Assembly (NCBI GenBank): GCA_019414515.1
Contig: DXLX01000011.1
Location: 1 to 37,569, forward strand
DNA: 37,569 bases
DNA from: Collinsella sp.
GTDB taxonomy: Bacteria > Actinomycetota > Coriobacteriia > Coriobacteriales > Coriobacteriaceae
Direction: 5' to 3'
In this document: piece by piece, positions 14,187 to 22,107 of the stretch
Layout of the letters: each line of letters begins with the position of its first letter
Position numbering within the stretch: position 1 is the first letter of the stretch
Position numbers and translations under genes: made by a program
Notes under the pieces: generated by a model
Databases searched by the model: none
What the model was told of the DNA's origin: nothing
The model's input: the letters and a program-made list of their open reading frames with translations, nothing else

Positions 14187-15320
14187 ATGTACATTTCCAC
14201 ACATCAGGCTCTACTCGACTTTTGCCAGCGCGCCCGCGAGTTCGACGCGATTGCCGTCGATACCGAGTTTTTGCGCGAGCGCACGTTCCATCCGCGTCTG
14301 TGCCTGGTTCAGATTGCCACCCCTGCCGAGAGCGTCGCGGTCGACCCCCTGGTGATCGACGACCTGTCGCCGCTCGCCGAGCTTATGGCCGATGAGAGCG
14401 TAACCAAGGTGTTCCACGCCTGCTCGCAGGATATGGAGGTCATGCTCCATACTGTGGGCGTGCTGCCGCGTCCTATTTTTGATACGCAGGTGGCCGCCGC
14501 CTTTTTGGGTGAGCGACAGCAGATTTCCTACGGCGCGCTCGTGCAGACGTTTTGCGGCGTCTCGCTGCCCAAGACTGAGTCGCTGACCGATTGGTCGCGC
14601 CGCCCGCTGACCGACAAACAAATTGAGTACGCGATCGATGACGTCAAGTACTTAATCGTGGCCTATACCGAGATGATGAGCCGCCTGCGCGAGCTGGGCC
14701 GCGTGGACTGGGTGCTCGACGAGCTACGCCCGCTGGCCGACGAGTCGCATTATCGCGCCGACCGTCACGAGGCATTCCGTAAGGTCAAGCGCATCAACTC
14801 CTGCAGCCGCCATCAGCTGGGCATCGCGCGCGAGCTCGCCGCCTGGCGCGAGGACCGCGCCGAGCGCCGCAACATCCCGCGCAAGTGGGTCATGTCCGAC
14901 GATACGCTGCTGGCGCTCGTCAAGCGCAATCCCGTGCGTGTCGAGGAGTTCCGCAGTATCCGCGGCACCGATCAGCTGGGGGAGCGCGACGTGGACGGCG
15001 CGCTCATGGCCATCAAGCGCGGCGCGAGTTGCCCGCACGATCGCCTGCCGCTCATGGTGCGCGGACACCGCCAGATCTCGCCGGAGCTGGAGAGCGTGAC
15101 GGATCTGATGTATGCGCTCATTCGCCTGGTTGCCGAGCGCTCGGGCGTGGCGACCTCGGTCATTGCCTCGCGCGATGACTTGGCCGACTACATTGAGCAT
15201 CCCGAGCAGAGCCCCCTGCGCGAAGGCTGGCGTTTTGAGCTTGTGGGCTCGCGCCTGGACGATCTGCTTTCCGGCAATATGGGGTTGACGGTGAAGGACG
15301 GCAAAATAGAATTGCTATAG
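14187..15320 (+). CDS. rnd: Ribonuclease D-like 3'-5' exonuclease with HRDC domain
   Basis: This protein of about 377 residues is of the RNase D type and trims RNA 3' ends, for example tRNA precursors. DEDDy exonuclease motifs are visible: IAVDTEFLRE (Exo I Asp/Glu), FHACSQDMEVM (Exo II Asp), and DVKYLIVAYTEM (Exo III Tyr/Asp), all within residues 1-175. The C-terminal half contains HRDC-like helices (QLGIARELAAWREDRAERRN, PRKWVMSDDTLLALVKRNP). Length equals typical RNase D. The ATG at 14187 is chosen because the exonuclease domain begins at once; a GTG at 14151 is possible and neither has a good SD. The YugP-type peptidase gene follows after 64 nt. Confidence 0.88.
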   Translation: MYISTHQALLDFCQRAREFDAIAVDTEFLRERTFHPRLCLVQIATPAESVAVDPLVIDDLSPLAELMADESVTKVFHACSQDMEVMLHTVGVLPRPIFDTQVAAAFLGERQQISYGALVQTFCGVSLPKTESLTDWSRRPLTDKQIEYAIDDVKYLIVAYTEMMSRLRELGRVDWVLDELRPLADESHYRADRHEAFRKVKRINSCSRHQLGIARELAAWREDRAERRNIPRKWVMSDDTLLALVKRNPVRVEEFRSIRGTDQLGERDVDGALMAIKRGASCPHDRLPLMVRGHRQISPELESVTDLMYALIRLVAERSGVATSVIASRDDLADYIEHPEQSPLREGWRFELVGSRLDDLLSGNMGLTVKDGKIELL

Positions 15321-15384
15321 GGAAGTCTAACCGCCTGAATGGGTAAAATGCCTCCAACGTGTAACTCGATTCGGAGGAATTCGC

Positions 15385-16089
15385 ATGCCTTATTACTATG
15401 GATACGGCTTTGGTATCGATCCGCTGTACCTGCTGGTTGTTCTTGTCTGTACGGTGCTTGGTCTTGCCGCACAGAGCTATATCAACTCGACGTACAAGAC
15501 GTGGTCCAAGGTACGATCGGACGGCGACACGGGCGCTACGGTCGCTCGCCGCATGCTCGATGCCAACGGTTGCAACGCCGTGGGCATCAAGGGCGTTGCC
15601 GGCGAGCTCACCGACCACTACAACCCGCAGGATAACAACCTGTATCTCTCGGACGCTAACCGTTCGGGTGGCTCGGTCGCAAGCGTTGCCGTTGCCTGCC
15701 ATGAGGCGGGCCATGCCGCCCAGCGTCAAAGCGGTTACGCCATGATGAAGGTGCGCAGCGCCCTCGTGCCGGTCGTTAACTTTACCCAGAACACCTGGAC
15801 GCTCGTGCTGCTCATGGGCTTGTTTATGAACATCGCGGGACTCACGACCCTCGCGCTGATCTTCTTCTCGTTTAGCGTGCTGTTCCAGCTGGTTACGCTG
15901 CCGGTCGAGATCGATGCCAGCCGCCGCGCCGTGGCGTATATCGAGCAGTCGGGTATGAGCTCCAAGCAGGTCAACGGTGCTAAGAAGGTGCTGACGGCAG
16001 CTGCGCTCACCTATGTGGCTGCGGCGCTCACCTCGATTATTCAGCTGCTCTACCTTATGGCTCGCTACAACAGAAACTCCAACCGATAA
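15385..16089 (+). CDS. YugP-type zinc metallopeptidase, membrane
   Basis: This 234-residue membrane protein belongs to the neutral zinc metallopeptidase family represented by Bacillus YugP. One N-terminal transmembrane helix (about 12-30) precedes a soluble segment with the zinc motif ACHEAGHAAQ (HExxH form, residues about 104-113). Two or three further helices follow (LVLLMGLFMNIAGL, FFSFSVLFQLVTLP, and a C-terminal span). EIDASRRAV after the third span would provide the third metal ligand, as in this family. It starts with SD GGAGG 7 nt upstream. Cellular substrates of the family are unknown. Confidence 0.88.
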   Translation: MPYYYGYGFGIDPLYLLVVLVCTVLGLAAQSYINSTYKTWSKVRSDGDTGATVARRMLDANGCNAVGIKGVAGELTDHYNPQDNNLYLSDANRSGGSVASVAVACHEAGHAAQRQSGYAMMKVRSALVPVVNFTQNTWTLVLLMGLFMNIAGLTTLALIFFSFSVLFQLVTLPVEIDASRRAVAYIEQSGMSSKQVNGAKKVLTAAALTYVAAALTSIIQLLYLMARYNRNSNR

Positions 16090-16105
16090 GAACTTGTACT
16101 GGAAG

Positions 16106-16135
16106 GCGCCGCGGGGATTTGTGTCCCCGCGGCGC
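16106..16135 (+). terminator. Strong hairpin after the metallopeptidase gene
   Basis: A perfect 12-bp GC stem (GCGCCGCGGGGA / TCCCCGCGGCGC) with a 6-nt loop lies 16 nt after the stop. No T-tract follows, so termination may be partial or may need Rho/NusG help. Confidence 0.5.
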
Positions 16136-16204
16136 TGTACTATGTGTGGGACTTGAATTTGCGCAGGGCCGGAGCCCTTGTGCACGATAACGAAAGGAGG
16201 CTGC

Positions 16205-17656
16205 GTGGCAGGCTGGAACCTAACCGGCAATGCTGTTTCCGCCGAGTTTGACGGCTCGGACGATCAGGAGCGCAAGGAGCTCAGCGTGAGCCAGGCGGTG
16301 GAGATCGCCGCCGGTGCGCTCGATGCCATTCCGCAGCTGAGCGTTCTGGGCGAGGTCACAGGTTTTCGTGGTCCTAACGCCCGAAGCGGTCACTGCTATT
16401 TCCAGATCAAGGACGATTCGGCCGCCGTTGACTGCATCATTTGGAAGGGCGCCTATCTCAAGCGCACGTTCGATCTGCGCGACGGCATGCAGGTGAGCTT
16501 TAAGGGCAGCTTCAATCTCTATAAGGCCACGGGCCGCATGAGCTTTGTCGCTCGCTCGTTTTCGCTGGCGGGGGAGGGTTTGCTGCGTCAACAAGTGGCG
16601 CAACTGGCCGAAAAGCTACGCCGCGAGGGCCTGATGGACGAAGCACGCAAGCGCCGCATCCCGGTGTTCTGCTCCCGCGTGGCGGTCGTCACCTCGCTTT
16701 CGGGCGCCGTAATCGACGACGTCAAGCGCACGTTGCGTCGTCGCAACCCTCTCGTCGAGCTCGTCTGCGTGGGCGCCAAGGTCCAGGGCGAGGGCGCACC
16801 GGCAGAGCTAATCGAGGGGCTGCACCGTGCCGCCGCCATTACGCCGGCGCCCGATTGCATTTTGCTCGTGCGTGGCGGCGGTTCCTTCGAGGACCTCATG
16901 ACCTTCAACGACGAGGAGCTTGCCCGCGCGGTGGCGGCTTGTCCTGTGCCCGTGGTGACCGGCATTGGCCATGAGCCCGATACCTCGATTTGCGATATGG
17001 TGAGCGACCGCCGCGCCTCCACGCCAACGGCAGCGGCAGAATCGGTGGCGCCGGCTATGACGGAGTTGGCCGACGTGCTCGAGGCGCGCCATCAGCGTCT
17101 GGGCGCCGCGATGGCTTCGATGATCGGGTCGAATCAGGTCGATCTGGAAATGCTCGATCAGCGCGGGCGCCGTGCCTGGGATACCTATACGGCTCGCTTG
17201 GGCGATGCGCTCGATGCGGCCGCGTGCCGCCCGTGCCTCAACGACCCCACATTTATGGTCGAGCGTCGCGAATCGGAGCTTGCGCTGACTGCCGATCGCC
17301 TGTCGGGCGCCATAGTACGCTCGGTCGGGACATTTCGCTCCAACTTTGAGCGTTTGCCCGAGCGTCTGGTTACAAGCACCTCGGGGCTCGATGGTAAGCG
17401 CCATGCGCTCACGCTCGCAAGCTCCCGCCTGGAGCATCAGGGGCGCACGATGCTCAGCAAGCCAGCGTCCGACCTGGGCCGTGCAGCGGCTTCGCTCGAT
17501 GCCCTGTCGCCGCTCAAGGTGCTCGCCCGCGGCTATTCCATCGCGTACAGCGTTGATGGTGTGGCCACGAGCGCCAAGACCTTTAAGCCCGGCGACGCCA
17601 TCCGTGTGCGCATGGCAGACGGTAACGTTGCGGCAACGGTCAATACGGTCGAATAG
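16205..17656 (+). CDS. xseA: Exodeoxyribonuclease VII large subunit
   Basis: This large subunit of about 483 residues belongs to exonuclease VII, the bidirectional single-strand DNase used in repair. An N-terminal OB-fold (VSQAVEIAAGALDAIPQLSV, GEVTGFRGPNARSGHCYFQI, WKGAYLKRTFDLRDGMQVSF) is followed by the nuclease domain with IPVFCSRVAVVTSLSGAVIDD, ILLVRGGGSFEDLMTFNDE and GIGHEPDTSICDMVSDRRAS, then a coiled-coil region and a C-terminal VLARGYSIAY segment that contacts XseB. The start is GTG 16205, 4 nt after AAAGGAGG; the upstream in-frame codons have no SD. xseB follows after 42 nt. Confidence 0.95.
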   Translation: MAGWNLTGNAVSAEFDGSDDQERKELSVSQAVEIAAGALDAIPQLSVLGEVTGFRGPNARSGHCYFQIKDDSAAVDCIIWKGAYLKRTFDLRDGMQVSFKGSFNLYKATGRMSFVARSFSLAGEGLLRQQVAQLAEKLRREGLMDEARKRRIPVFCSRVAVVTSLSGAVIDDVKRTLRRRNPLVELVCVGAKVQGEGAPAELIEGLHRAAAITPAPDCILLVRGGGSFEDLMTFNDEELARAVAACPVPVVTGIGHEPDTSICDMVSDRRASTPTAAAESVAPAMTELADVLEARHQRLGAAMASMIGSNQVDLEMLDQRGRRAWDTYTARLGDALDAAACRPCLNDPTFMVERRESELALTADRLSGAIVRSVGTFRSNFERLPERLVTSTSGLDGKRHALTLASSRLEHQGRTMLSKPASDLGRAAASLDALSPLKVLARGYSIAYSVDGVATSAKTFKPGDAIRVRMADGNVAATVNTVE

Positions 17657-17698
17657 ACCGCGTTTTACAGTGATAAACCTTTGGGAAAGGAAATAGAT

Positions 17699-17965
17699 AT
17701 GGCAGAGAAGACCCCGGTCGAGCAGCTTACGTACAAGCAGGCCTCGCAGGAGCTGGAGCTCATCATCCGCAGCCTGGAGTCGGGCGACATGGAGCTCGAG
17801 GAGTCGCTCGAGAGCTACACCCGCGGCGTCGAGCTCCTCAAGAGCCTGCGCACACGCTTGGCCGATGCCGAGCAGAAGGTCTCGGTGCTTCTTAAGGACG
17901 TCGACGGCAACGACGTGCTTGCCGACGGCGAAGCCGCCAACACCGACGACAACCTCTCGTTCTAA
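17699..17965 (+). CDS. xseB: Exodeoxyribonuclease VII small subunit
   Basis: An 88-residue small subunit. The core EQLTYKQASQELELIIRSLE and LEESLESYTRGVELLKSL is the family signature, a two-helix hairpin of which several copies wrap each XseA. The C-terminus is Asp/Asn-rich and disordered. The start is ATG 17699, with AAAGGA about 7 nt upstream; an in-frame TTG at 17681 overlaps that SD and is rejected. It is the last gene of the transcript and is followed by a very long inverted repeat. Confidence 0.95.
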   Translation: MAEKTPVEQLTYKQASQELELIIRSLESGDMELEESLESYTRGVELLKSLRTRLADAEQKVSVLLKDVDGNDVLADGEAANTDDNLSF

Positions 17966-17985
17966 CCATCTCGCAGTCCACTTTG

Positions 17986-18097
17986 GGGTAGTCTTTTTGG
18001 GACGGGGCTTTTTTGACTATCTCTTGTCGGCTGCCTCGCCGAGCACTTGCGTTTGCGAAAAAGTAGTCAAAAAAGCCCCGTCGCAAAAAGACTACCC
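17986..18097. repeat. Very long inverted repeat (34-nt arms) after xseB
   Basis: Arms 17986-18019 and 18064-18097 are complementary at 33 of 34 positions. They contain GGGGCTTTTTTGACTA and its complement, and TAGTCTTTTT at the outer end. The 44-nt loop has a small TCGGC/GCCGA stem. It starts 20 nt after the xseB stop and separates xseB from the convergent MerR gene. It could act as a bidirectional terminator, but it is far longer than the others in the window. Confidence 0.88.
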
Positions 18098-18160
18098 TGG
18101 TGGCTTGGCCATTGGAGGTGAATGTTGCTTGCCTTTTGGCGTGTTAGGTGAGTTGAGGCG

Positions 18161-18991
18161 CTATCGCTGGTCGATTTCACCGGGTTCAACCATTATTTCT
18201 AGCGTGTGTAAATATTCATCTTGATTGTCAGATATGTATTCGCTTACATACCAGAATTCTAGAAGAGACCCTGCGGCAATGAGATGATTCTGGTCCATGA
18301 ATTCATTCATTTCCCTCCATATTGTCGGCGTTATTTCTGCAGGTCCGGTGGTTGTCCTGCAAAGATAGTCGCCTTCTGGGAAAATCTCGCACCCTTTATC
18401 GTCGATTGATTCGAGTGAAAGCAGCGTCTTCTCTGCTACCAGGCAACCGTCGGCGCTTCTGCGCGATGGGTCAAGGATGAAGCATGGAACCGTGTGTATC
18501 GAATCGATTTCCATCCCGAGTTCTTTCATGCGCTTAATGGTGGCGTAGGGAATTATGTCGCCGCTTAGCTCATCCTCGCTTACGATGACATATCCTCGGG
18601 GTCCCTTATGAACCACCCTCGACTGTTTTTCCTCGCGTGCTCTTAACGACATGGATATGTTCTGCATGCAATGCTCGATCTTTCGGCGCCGTTGCGATAG
18701 TTTTGCTATGGCTGCGTCGATGCTATCAAGTTCGTTGCTGAACAGTTCAAAGCTCGTTTCGAGTGAATGGTTATCTAGGAAAGATCTGATTTCGCTAAGC
18801 GTGTAGTTCATATTGAGCATTGACATGATGATGTTGAGTCTGCCGAAATCGTCCTTCCTGTATTCACGGTAGGCATTCGCCCCGCGCTTTGGGGCAACTA
18901 AACCAATTGCCTCGTAATAGCGAAGAGTGTCTGCGCTTACGCCGTAGAGGCCGGCCGTCTGCTTGATATTAAGGGAAAACTCGCGTTCCAT
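18161..18991 (-). CDS. MerR-family regulator with GyrI-like effector domain
   Basis: This transcription factor has about 276 residues. The N-terminal MerR winged helix covers residues 1-75 (NIKQTAGLYGVSADTLRYYE, the 'TLRYYE..GL..P.R' signature). A dimerising coiled coil follows (about 80-120), and then a C-terminal domain of ~150 residues with the GyrI/AraC effector-binding layout (GPRGYVIVSEDEL, FPEGDYLCRTTTGP, LEFWYVSEYI), as in BmrR-type multidrug sensors. The start is ATG 18991 with GGAAGG 6 nt upstream. It is divergent from the esterase/MFS operon, whose promoter has the 19-bp spacer typical of MerR activation. It probably senses an aromatic or cationic ester compound or its product, but the ligand is unknown. 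Confidence 0.9.
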   Translation of the reverse strand: MEREFSLNIKQTAGLYGVSADTLRYYEAIGLVAPKRGANAYREYRKDDFGRLNIIMSMLNMNYTLSEIRSFLDNHSLETSFELFSNELDSIDAAIAKLSQRRRKIEHCMQNISMSLRAREEKQSRVVHKGPRGYVIVSEDELSGDIIPYATIKRMKELGMEIDSIHTVPCFILDPSRRSADGCLVAEKTLLSLESIDDKGCEIFPEGDYLCRTTTGPAEITPTIWREMNEFMDQNHLIAAGSLLEFWYVSEYISDNQDEYLHTLEIMVEPGEIDQR

Positions 18992-19141
18992 GTCACACCT
19001 TCCGACTGCCCTAGGGCCACTCAAAACCTTGGAGCTATTCTAATGTTTGTTACTCCGTCATTGTCGGGCAAGCGGTCGTTTTGACGAGGTGAACGGTCTT
19101 AAGCGCTTGGTATCCAGCTGGTATTCCATCGAAACACGTCG

Positions 19142-19172
19142 TTGACCTTTGACTTTCTCCAAATTCTAAGAT
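19142..19172 (+). promoter_or_regulatory. MerR-type promoter with 19-bp spacer
   Basis: A -35 TTGACC (19142-19147) and a -10 TAAGAT (19167-19172) are separated by exactly 19 bp, two more than optimal. This is the hallmark of promoters that MerR proteins activate by untwisting DNA. A dyad in the spacer is weak. It lies 65 bp before the esterase start and 151 bp from the MerR gene start. Confidence 0.6.
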
Positions 19173-19236
19173 GGTTTCAAGCCAGCTAGCTTAAATCATA
19201 TCGATCTAGCATCTTAATTGTGAGGAAGGACAAGCA

Positions 19237-20736
19237 ATGAAGGTCAAGACTAGGACGGGTATAGTTTCGGGCAAGACGCTCGAAAACGGGGTTGAAGCTT
19301 TTTTGGGCATTCCCTATGCAAAGCAGCCGGTAGGTGATCTTCGTTGGCGTGCCCCTGAGCGCCTTGATGATTCCGATGAGGAAATTGAATGCGTGGAATT
19401 CGGGCATTCTGCCAGGCAATTTATCGATGAAGTTGAACTCGCTTCGCTTCATGAGCAAGGGGAGGATTGCCTGAGCCTTAACGTGTGGGTCAGGGGACAC
19501 GCACGCAAGAACCTTCCTGTCATGGTATATATCCATGGTGGTGCCTACTTCTCAGGTGGATCTGCCGACCCGCTATATAACGGCTCCAATTTTGCGGCAG
19601 CGAAGGATGTCGTTATTGTTTCGATTAACTACCGTCTGAACTTGTTTGGGTCGCTGCTGCTCGATTGCCTGCCGGGCGGAGAGGACTACAAAGACGCCGG
19701 CTATCTTGCCATTCTTGATCAAATCCGTGCGCTCGAGTGGGTGCATGAGAATATTTCGGCCTTCGGCGGTGATTCCAATTGTGTCACGCTTTTCGGTGAG
19801 TCGGCAGGCTCTTCCAGCCAGGCTCTTCTTTCCATATTGCCAGAGGCAAATAAGTATTTCCAACGTGCGATTTTGGAGTCCGGCCCTATCCAGCTTTATA
19901 AGACCCGCGAGCGCGGCGAGTACTTTGCTCGGGAGTTCGCCGAAATCATGGGATGCAAAACCGCCCAAGAGCTCTTAGCGAAGTCGGCAGACGAGCTCAT
20001 TGAGGGCATGCAGGTGTGGTGCGATCGTCATACCTACGAAGTGTCGCTAATTTTCTCGCCGGTTTGCGACGGGTCTTTTCTTCCCAAGAAGCCGATGAAG
20101 GCCTGGGCGGAGGGCGCAGCCAAGGATATCGATATCATGATTGGATGTACCGAGGACGAGTTTACTTATTTCCATTTCTATTTCGATGACCTTCCCGGAT
20201 TCTGGCACGGCCAATTCCCGATTCATTTTGATGATCAGATTGATATCGATTACTGGGAGCAAGCATATCGAAAGGCATGGCCTGAGCGCGATTTTGCCGA
20301 GAATTACACCAATTTTATGAACTCAACCGGTTTCTTTGTCGGCACCGACCTTATGGCTGAAGAGCAGTCGGCGTTTAAGCCCGTGTACAACTATTTGTTC
20401 CGTTATAAATCTCGTGTCGAGGGAATGGGTTCTTGCCACGCAATCGAGGTGCCGTTCGTTTTCAAGAATCTTGATACCGCGAGTGGTCTGATGTTTACGG
20501 GTGACAATCCTCCAGCGCATCTCGCGGATGAAATGAACGATGCGTGGTTCAGCTTTGCGAAGACGGGCAAACCGTTTGTTGAGGGCAAGGCACCATGGGA
20601 CCCCTATACCGCTGAGAACCACATTCATATCATTCATATGGTAATTGACGAAAACGAGTGGAAGCCGGTGCATTCGCTGCATGCCAAAGAAGATTCGGTG
20701 TTCCGTCCTATGTACGAGGTGCTACTCAACGATTAG
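19237..20736 (+). CDS. Type-B carboxylesterase (para-nitrobenzyl esterase family)
   Basis: This 499-residue alpha/beta-hydrolase is a carboxylic ester hydrolase, with no signal peptide and so cytosolic. The family landmarks are present: GIPYAKQPVGDLRWRAPE, the DCLSLNVWV motif with the conserved Cys, oxyanion hole YIHGGAYFSGG (His100-Gly102), nucleophile elbow FGESAGS (Ser189), a likely acid Glu308 in CTEDEF, and catalytic His401 in CHAIEVPFVF. SD GAGGAAGGA precedes the ATG. It is divergent from the MerR gene and followed on the same strand by two MFS permease genes. The set looks like uptake and hydrolysis of an ester, or detoxification and export. Visibly lower GC than the flanks. Confidence 0.93.
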   Translation: MKVKTRTGIVSGKTLENGVEAFLGIPYAKQPVGDLRWRAPERLDDSDEEIECVEFGHSARQFIDEVELASLHEQGEDCLSLNVWVRGHARKNLPVMVYIHGGAYFSGGSADPLYNGSNFAAAKDVVIVSINYRLNLFGSLLLDCLPGGEDYKDAGYLAILDQIRALEWVHENISAFGGDSNCVTLFGESAGSSSQALLSILPEANKYFQRAILESGPIQLYKTRERGEYFAREFAEIMGCKTAQELLAKSADELIEGMQVWCDRHTYEVSLIFSPVCDGSFLPKKPMKAWAEGAAKDIDIMIGCTEDEFTYFHFYFDDLPGFWHGQFPIHFDDQIDIDYWEQAYRKAWPERDFAENYTNFMNSTGFFVGTDLMAEEQSAFKPVYNYLFRYKSRVEGMGSCHAIEVPFVFKNLDTASGLMFTGDNPPAHLADEMNDAWFSFAKTGKPFVEGKAPWDPYTAENHIHIIHMVIDENEWKPVHSLHAKEDSVFRPMYEVLLND

Positions 20737-20813
20737 TGAAAGAAGCCGCAATGGAGTGGGCTAATTAGCCCCATTGAATTCAGCTTGAACTATCCCCGCG
20801 TAAGGAGAAAGAA

Positions 20814-22031
20814 ATGGCTCAAGAAGAAAAGCTATCGGGTTATCGGTGGATGATCTTATTCGTAGTTTGCCTCATTTGCTTCATGGCAAACTTCATGCAA
20901 TATCAGGTTTCAGCATGGGGTGTCGTCGTGATGACGACTCTCGGCATCGATGCCGGTGGGCTTACCAATCTCATGTTGATGCCGATGCTCACCGCTGTGT
21001 TTTTGTCGATTCCTGCAGGATCTCTTGCTGATCGCTACGGCGTTAAGCTTGTCGTGTCAATTGGCATGGTGCTTTCTGCTGTAGGCGGCTTTCTGCGTTA
21101 TTTCATGATTAATGACTTTACCGTGCAGATCGTTTCGATGTTTATGATCGGCTTTGGCATTGCGGCGCTCAATGCCAATCTGGCAAAGGTGCTGGGTTCC
21201 TGGTTTAAACAGCAGACCTCCCTTGCCGTGGGAGTTTTCTATGCTGCTTCATGTGTGTCCATCGTGATAGCCCAGGCATTCAGCACTTATTTTCCTACGC
21301 TTGACGTGTCTTATCTGGTCGCTGCTATTGCCGAAGCTGTAACTGCTGCGCTGTGGATCTTCTTTATGAGGAACGTCCCGGAGGGCGAGCCCATGCCCGA
21401 GCCCGAGCCGGTTATGAAGTACATTAAGATTGCCGCTAAGTCGCGCGGCGTTTGGTGCATTGCCTTGGCTTATGGTCTTACCCTCGCTTCAACCACGGCA
21501 TATTGCGCAATTCTGCCGTCTGCGCTTGAGCTCGTTCGCGGCGGTGATACTGCCACCGCTGGATCTATGGCAGCAATTATTACAGTTGGTAGCTTCTTTG
21601 CTTGTTTTGCGGGACCGGCTGCCGTCCTCAAGCTCGGTAAGAATAAACCGTTTCTCATTGTAACCACGGTGATTGCCGCCGTTGTAATGGTTGCAAACTG
21701 GTTTTTGCCGCTTGGCACTGTCATGTGGGTTGCTCTCGTCCTCAATGGTTTTATGACCGCTCTTTCTGGCCCCATTATTCAGGCAATGACTCCTGATCTT
21801 CCTGAGATTGGCGCGAAATATGCCGGTAGCGCTGGTGGAATAATCGGTACTGTCGGCCTTCTCTGCTCCTATTTTGTTCCCGTTATTGTTTCGTCTATTT
21901 CTGGTGACAATTGGACGTTGAACTTTACGATCGAATCGATTCTTTTCCTTGCGAGCGTTTTGCCTATTGCGATGTTGCCCGAGACTGGTGCGGCGGCAAA
22001 AGCCGAGATGCCTGAGACTTCTGAATTATAA
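20814..22031 (+). CDS. MFS permease 1
   Basis: This 405-residue major facilitator has 12 predicted helices. The loop 2-3 signature GSLADRYGVKLV fits the MFS consensus (GxLaDrxGrkxxl). A cytosolic loop (about 190-205, PEGEPMPEPEPV) separates the two six-helix halves. The second half has RYAGSAGG-like AKYAGSAGGIIGTVG. It is clearly a paralogue of the next gene: NFMQYQV, ALELVRG and YAGSAGG are shared. SD AAGGAG stands 6 nt before the ATG. With the esterase it probably handles the same compound or its hydrolysis product; direction of transport is unknown. Confidence 0.9.
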   Translation: MAQEEKLSGYRWMILFVVCLICFMANFMQYQVSAWGVVVMTTLGIDAGGLTNLMLMPMLTAVFLSIPAGSLADRYGVKLVVSIGMVLSAVGGFLRYFMINDFTVQIVSMFMIGFGIAALNANLAKVLGSWFKQQTSLAVGVFYAASCVSIVIAQAFSTYFPTLDVSYLVAAIAEAVTAALWIFFMRNVPEGEPMPEPEPVMKYIKIAAKSRGVWCIALAYGLTLASTTAYCAILPSALELVRGGDTATAGSMAAIITVGSFFACFAGPAAVLKLGKNKPFLIVTTVIAAVVMVANWFLPLGTVMWVALVLNGFMTALSGPIIQAMTPDLPEIGAKYAGSAGGIIGTVGLLCSYFVPVIVSSISGDNWTLNFTIESILFLASVLPIAMLPETGAAAKAEMPETSEL

Positions 22032-22107
22032 TTAATCGGTGTTTTGCCTGGTCGCGACCTCCAGTTGATATGGGGGTCACGACCATTTTTAATGTGAGGT
22101 TGGTGCA

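Noticed and set aside
17323..17656. Possible frameshift between xseA and xseB
   Set aside because: Both frames are complete with normal ends and a normal 42-nt gap; xseB has its own ribosome site.
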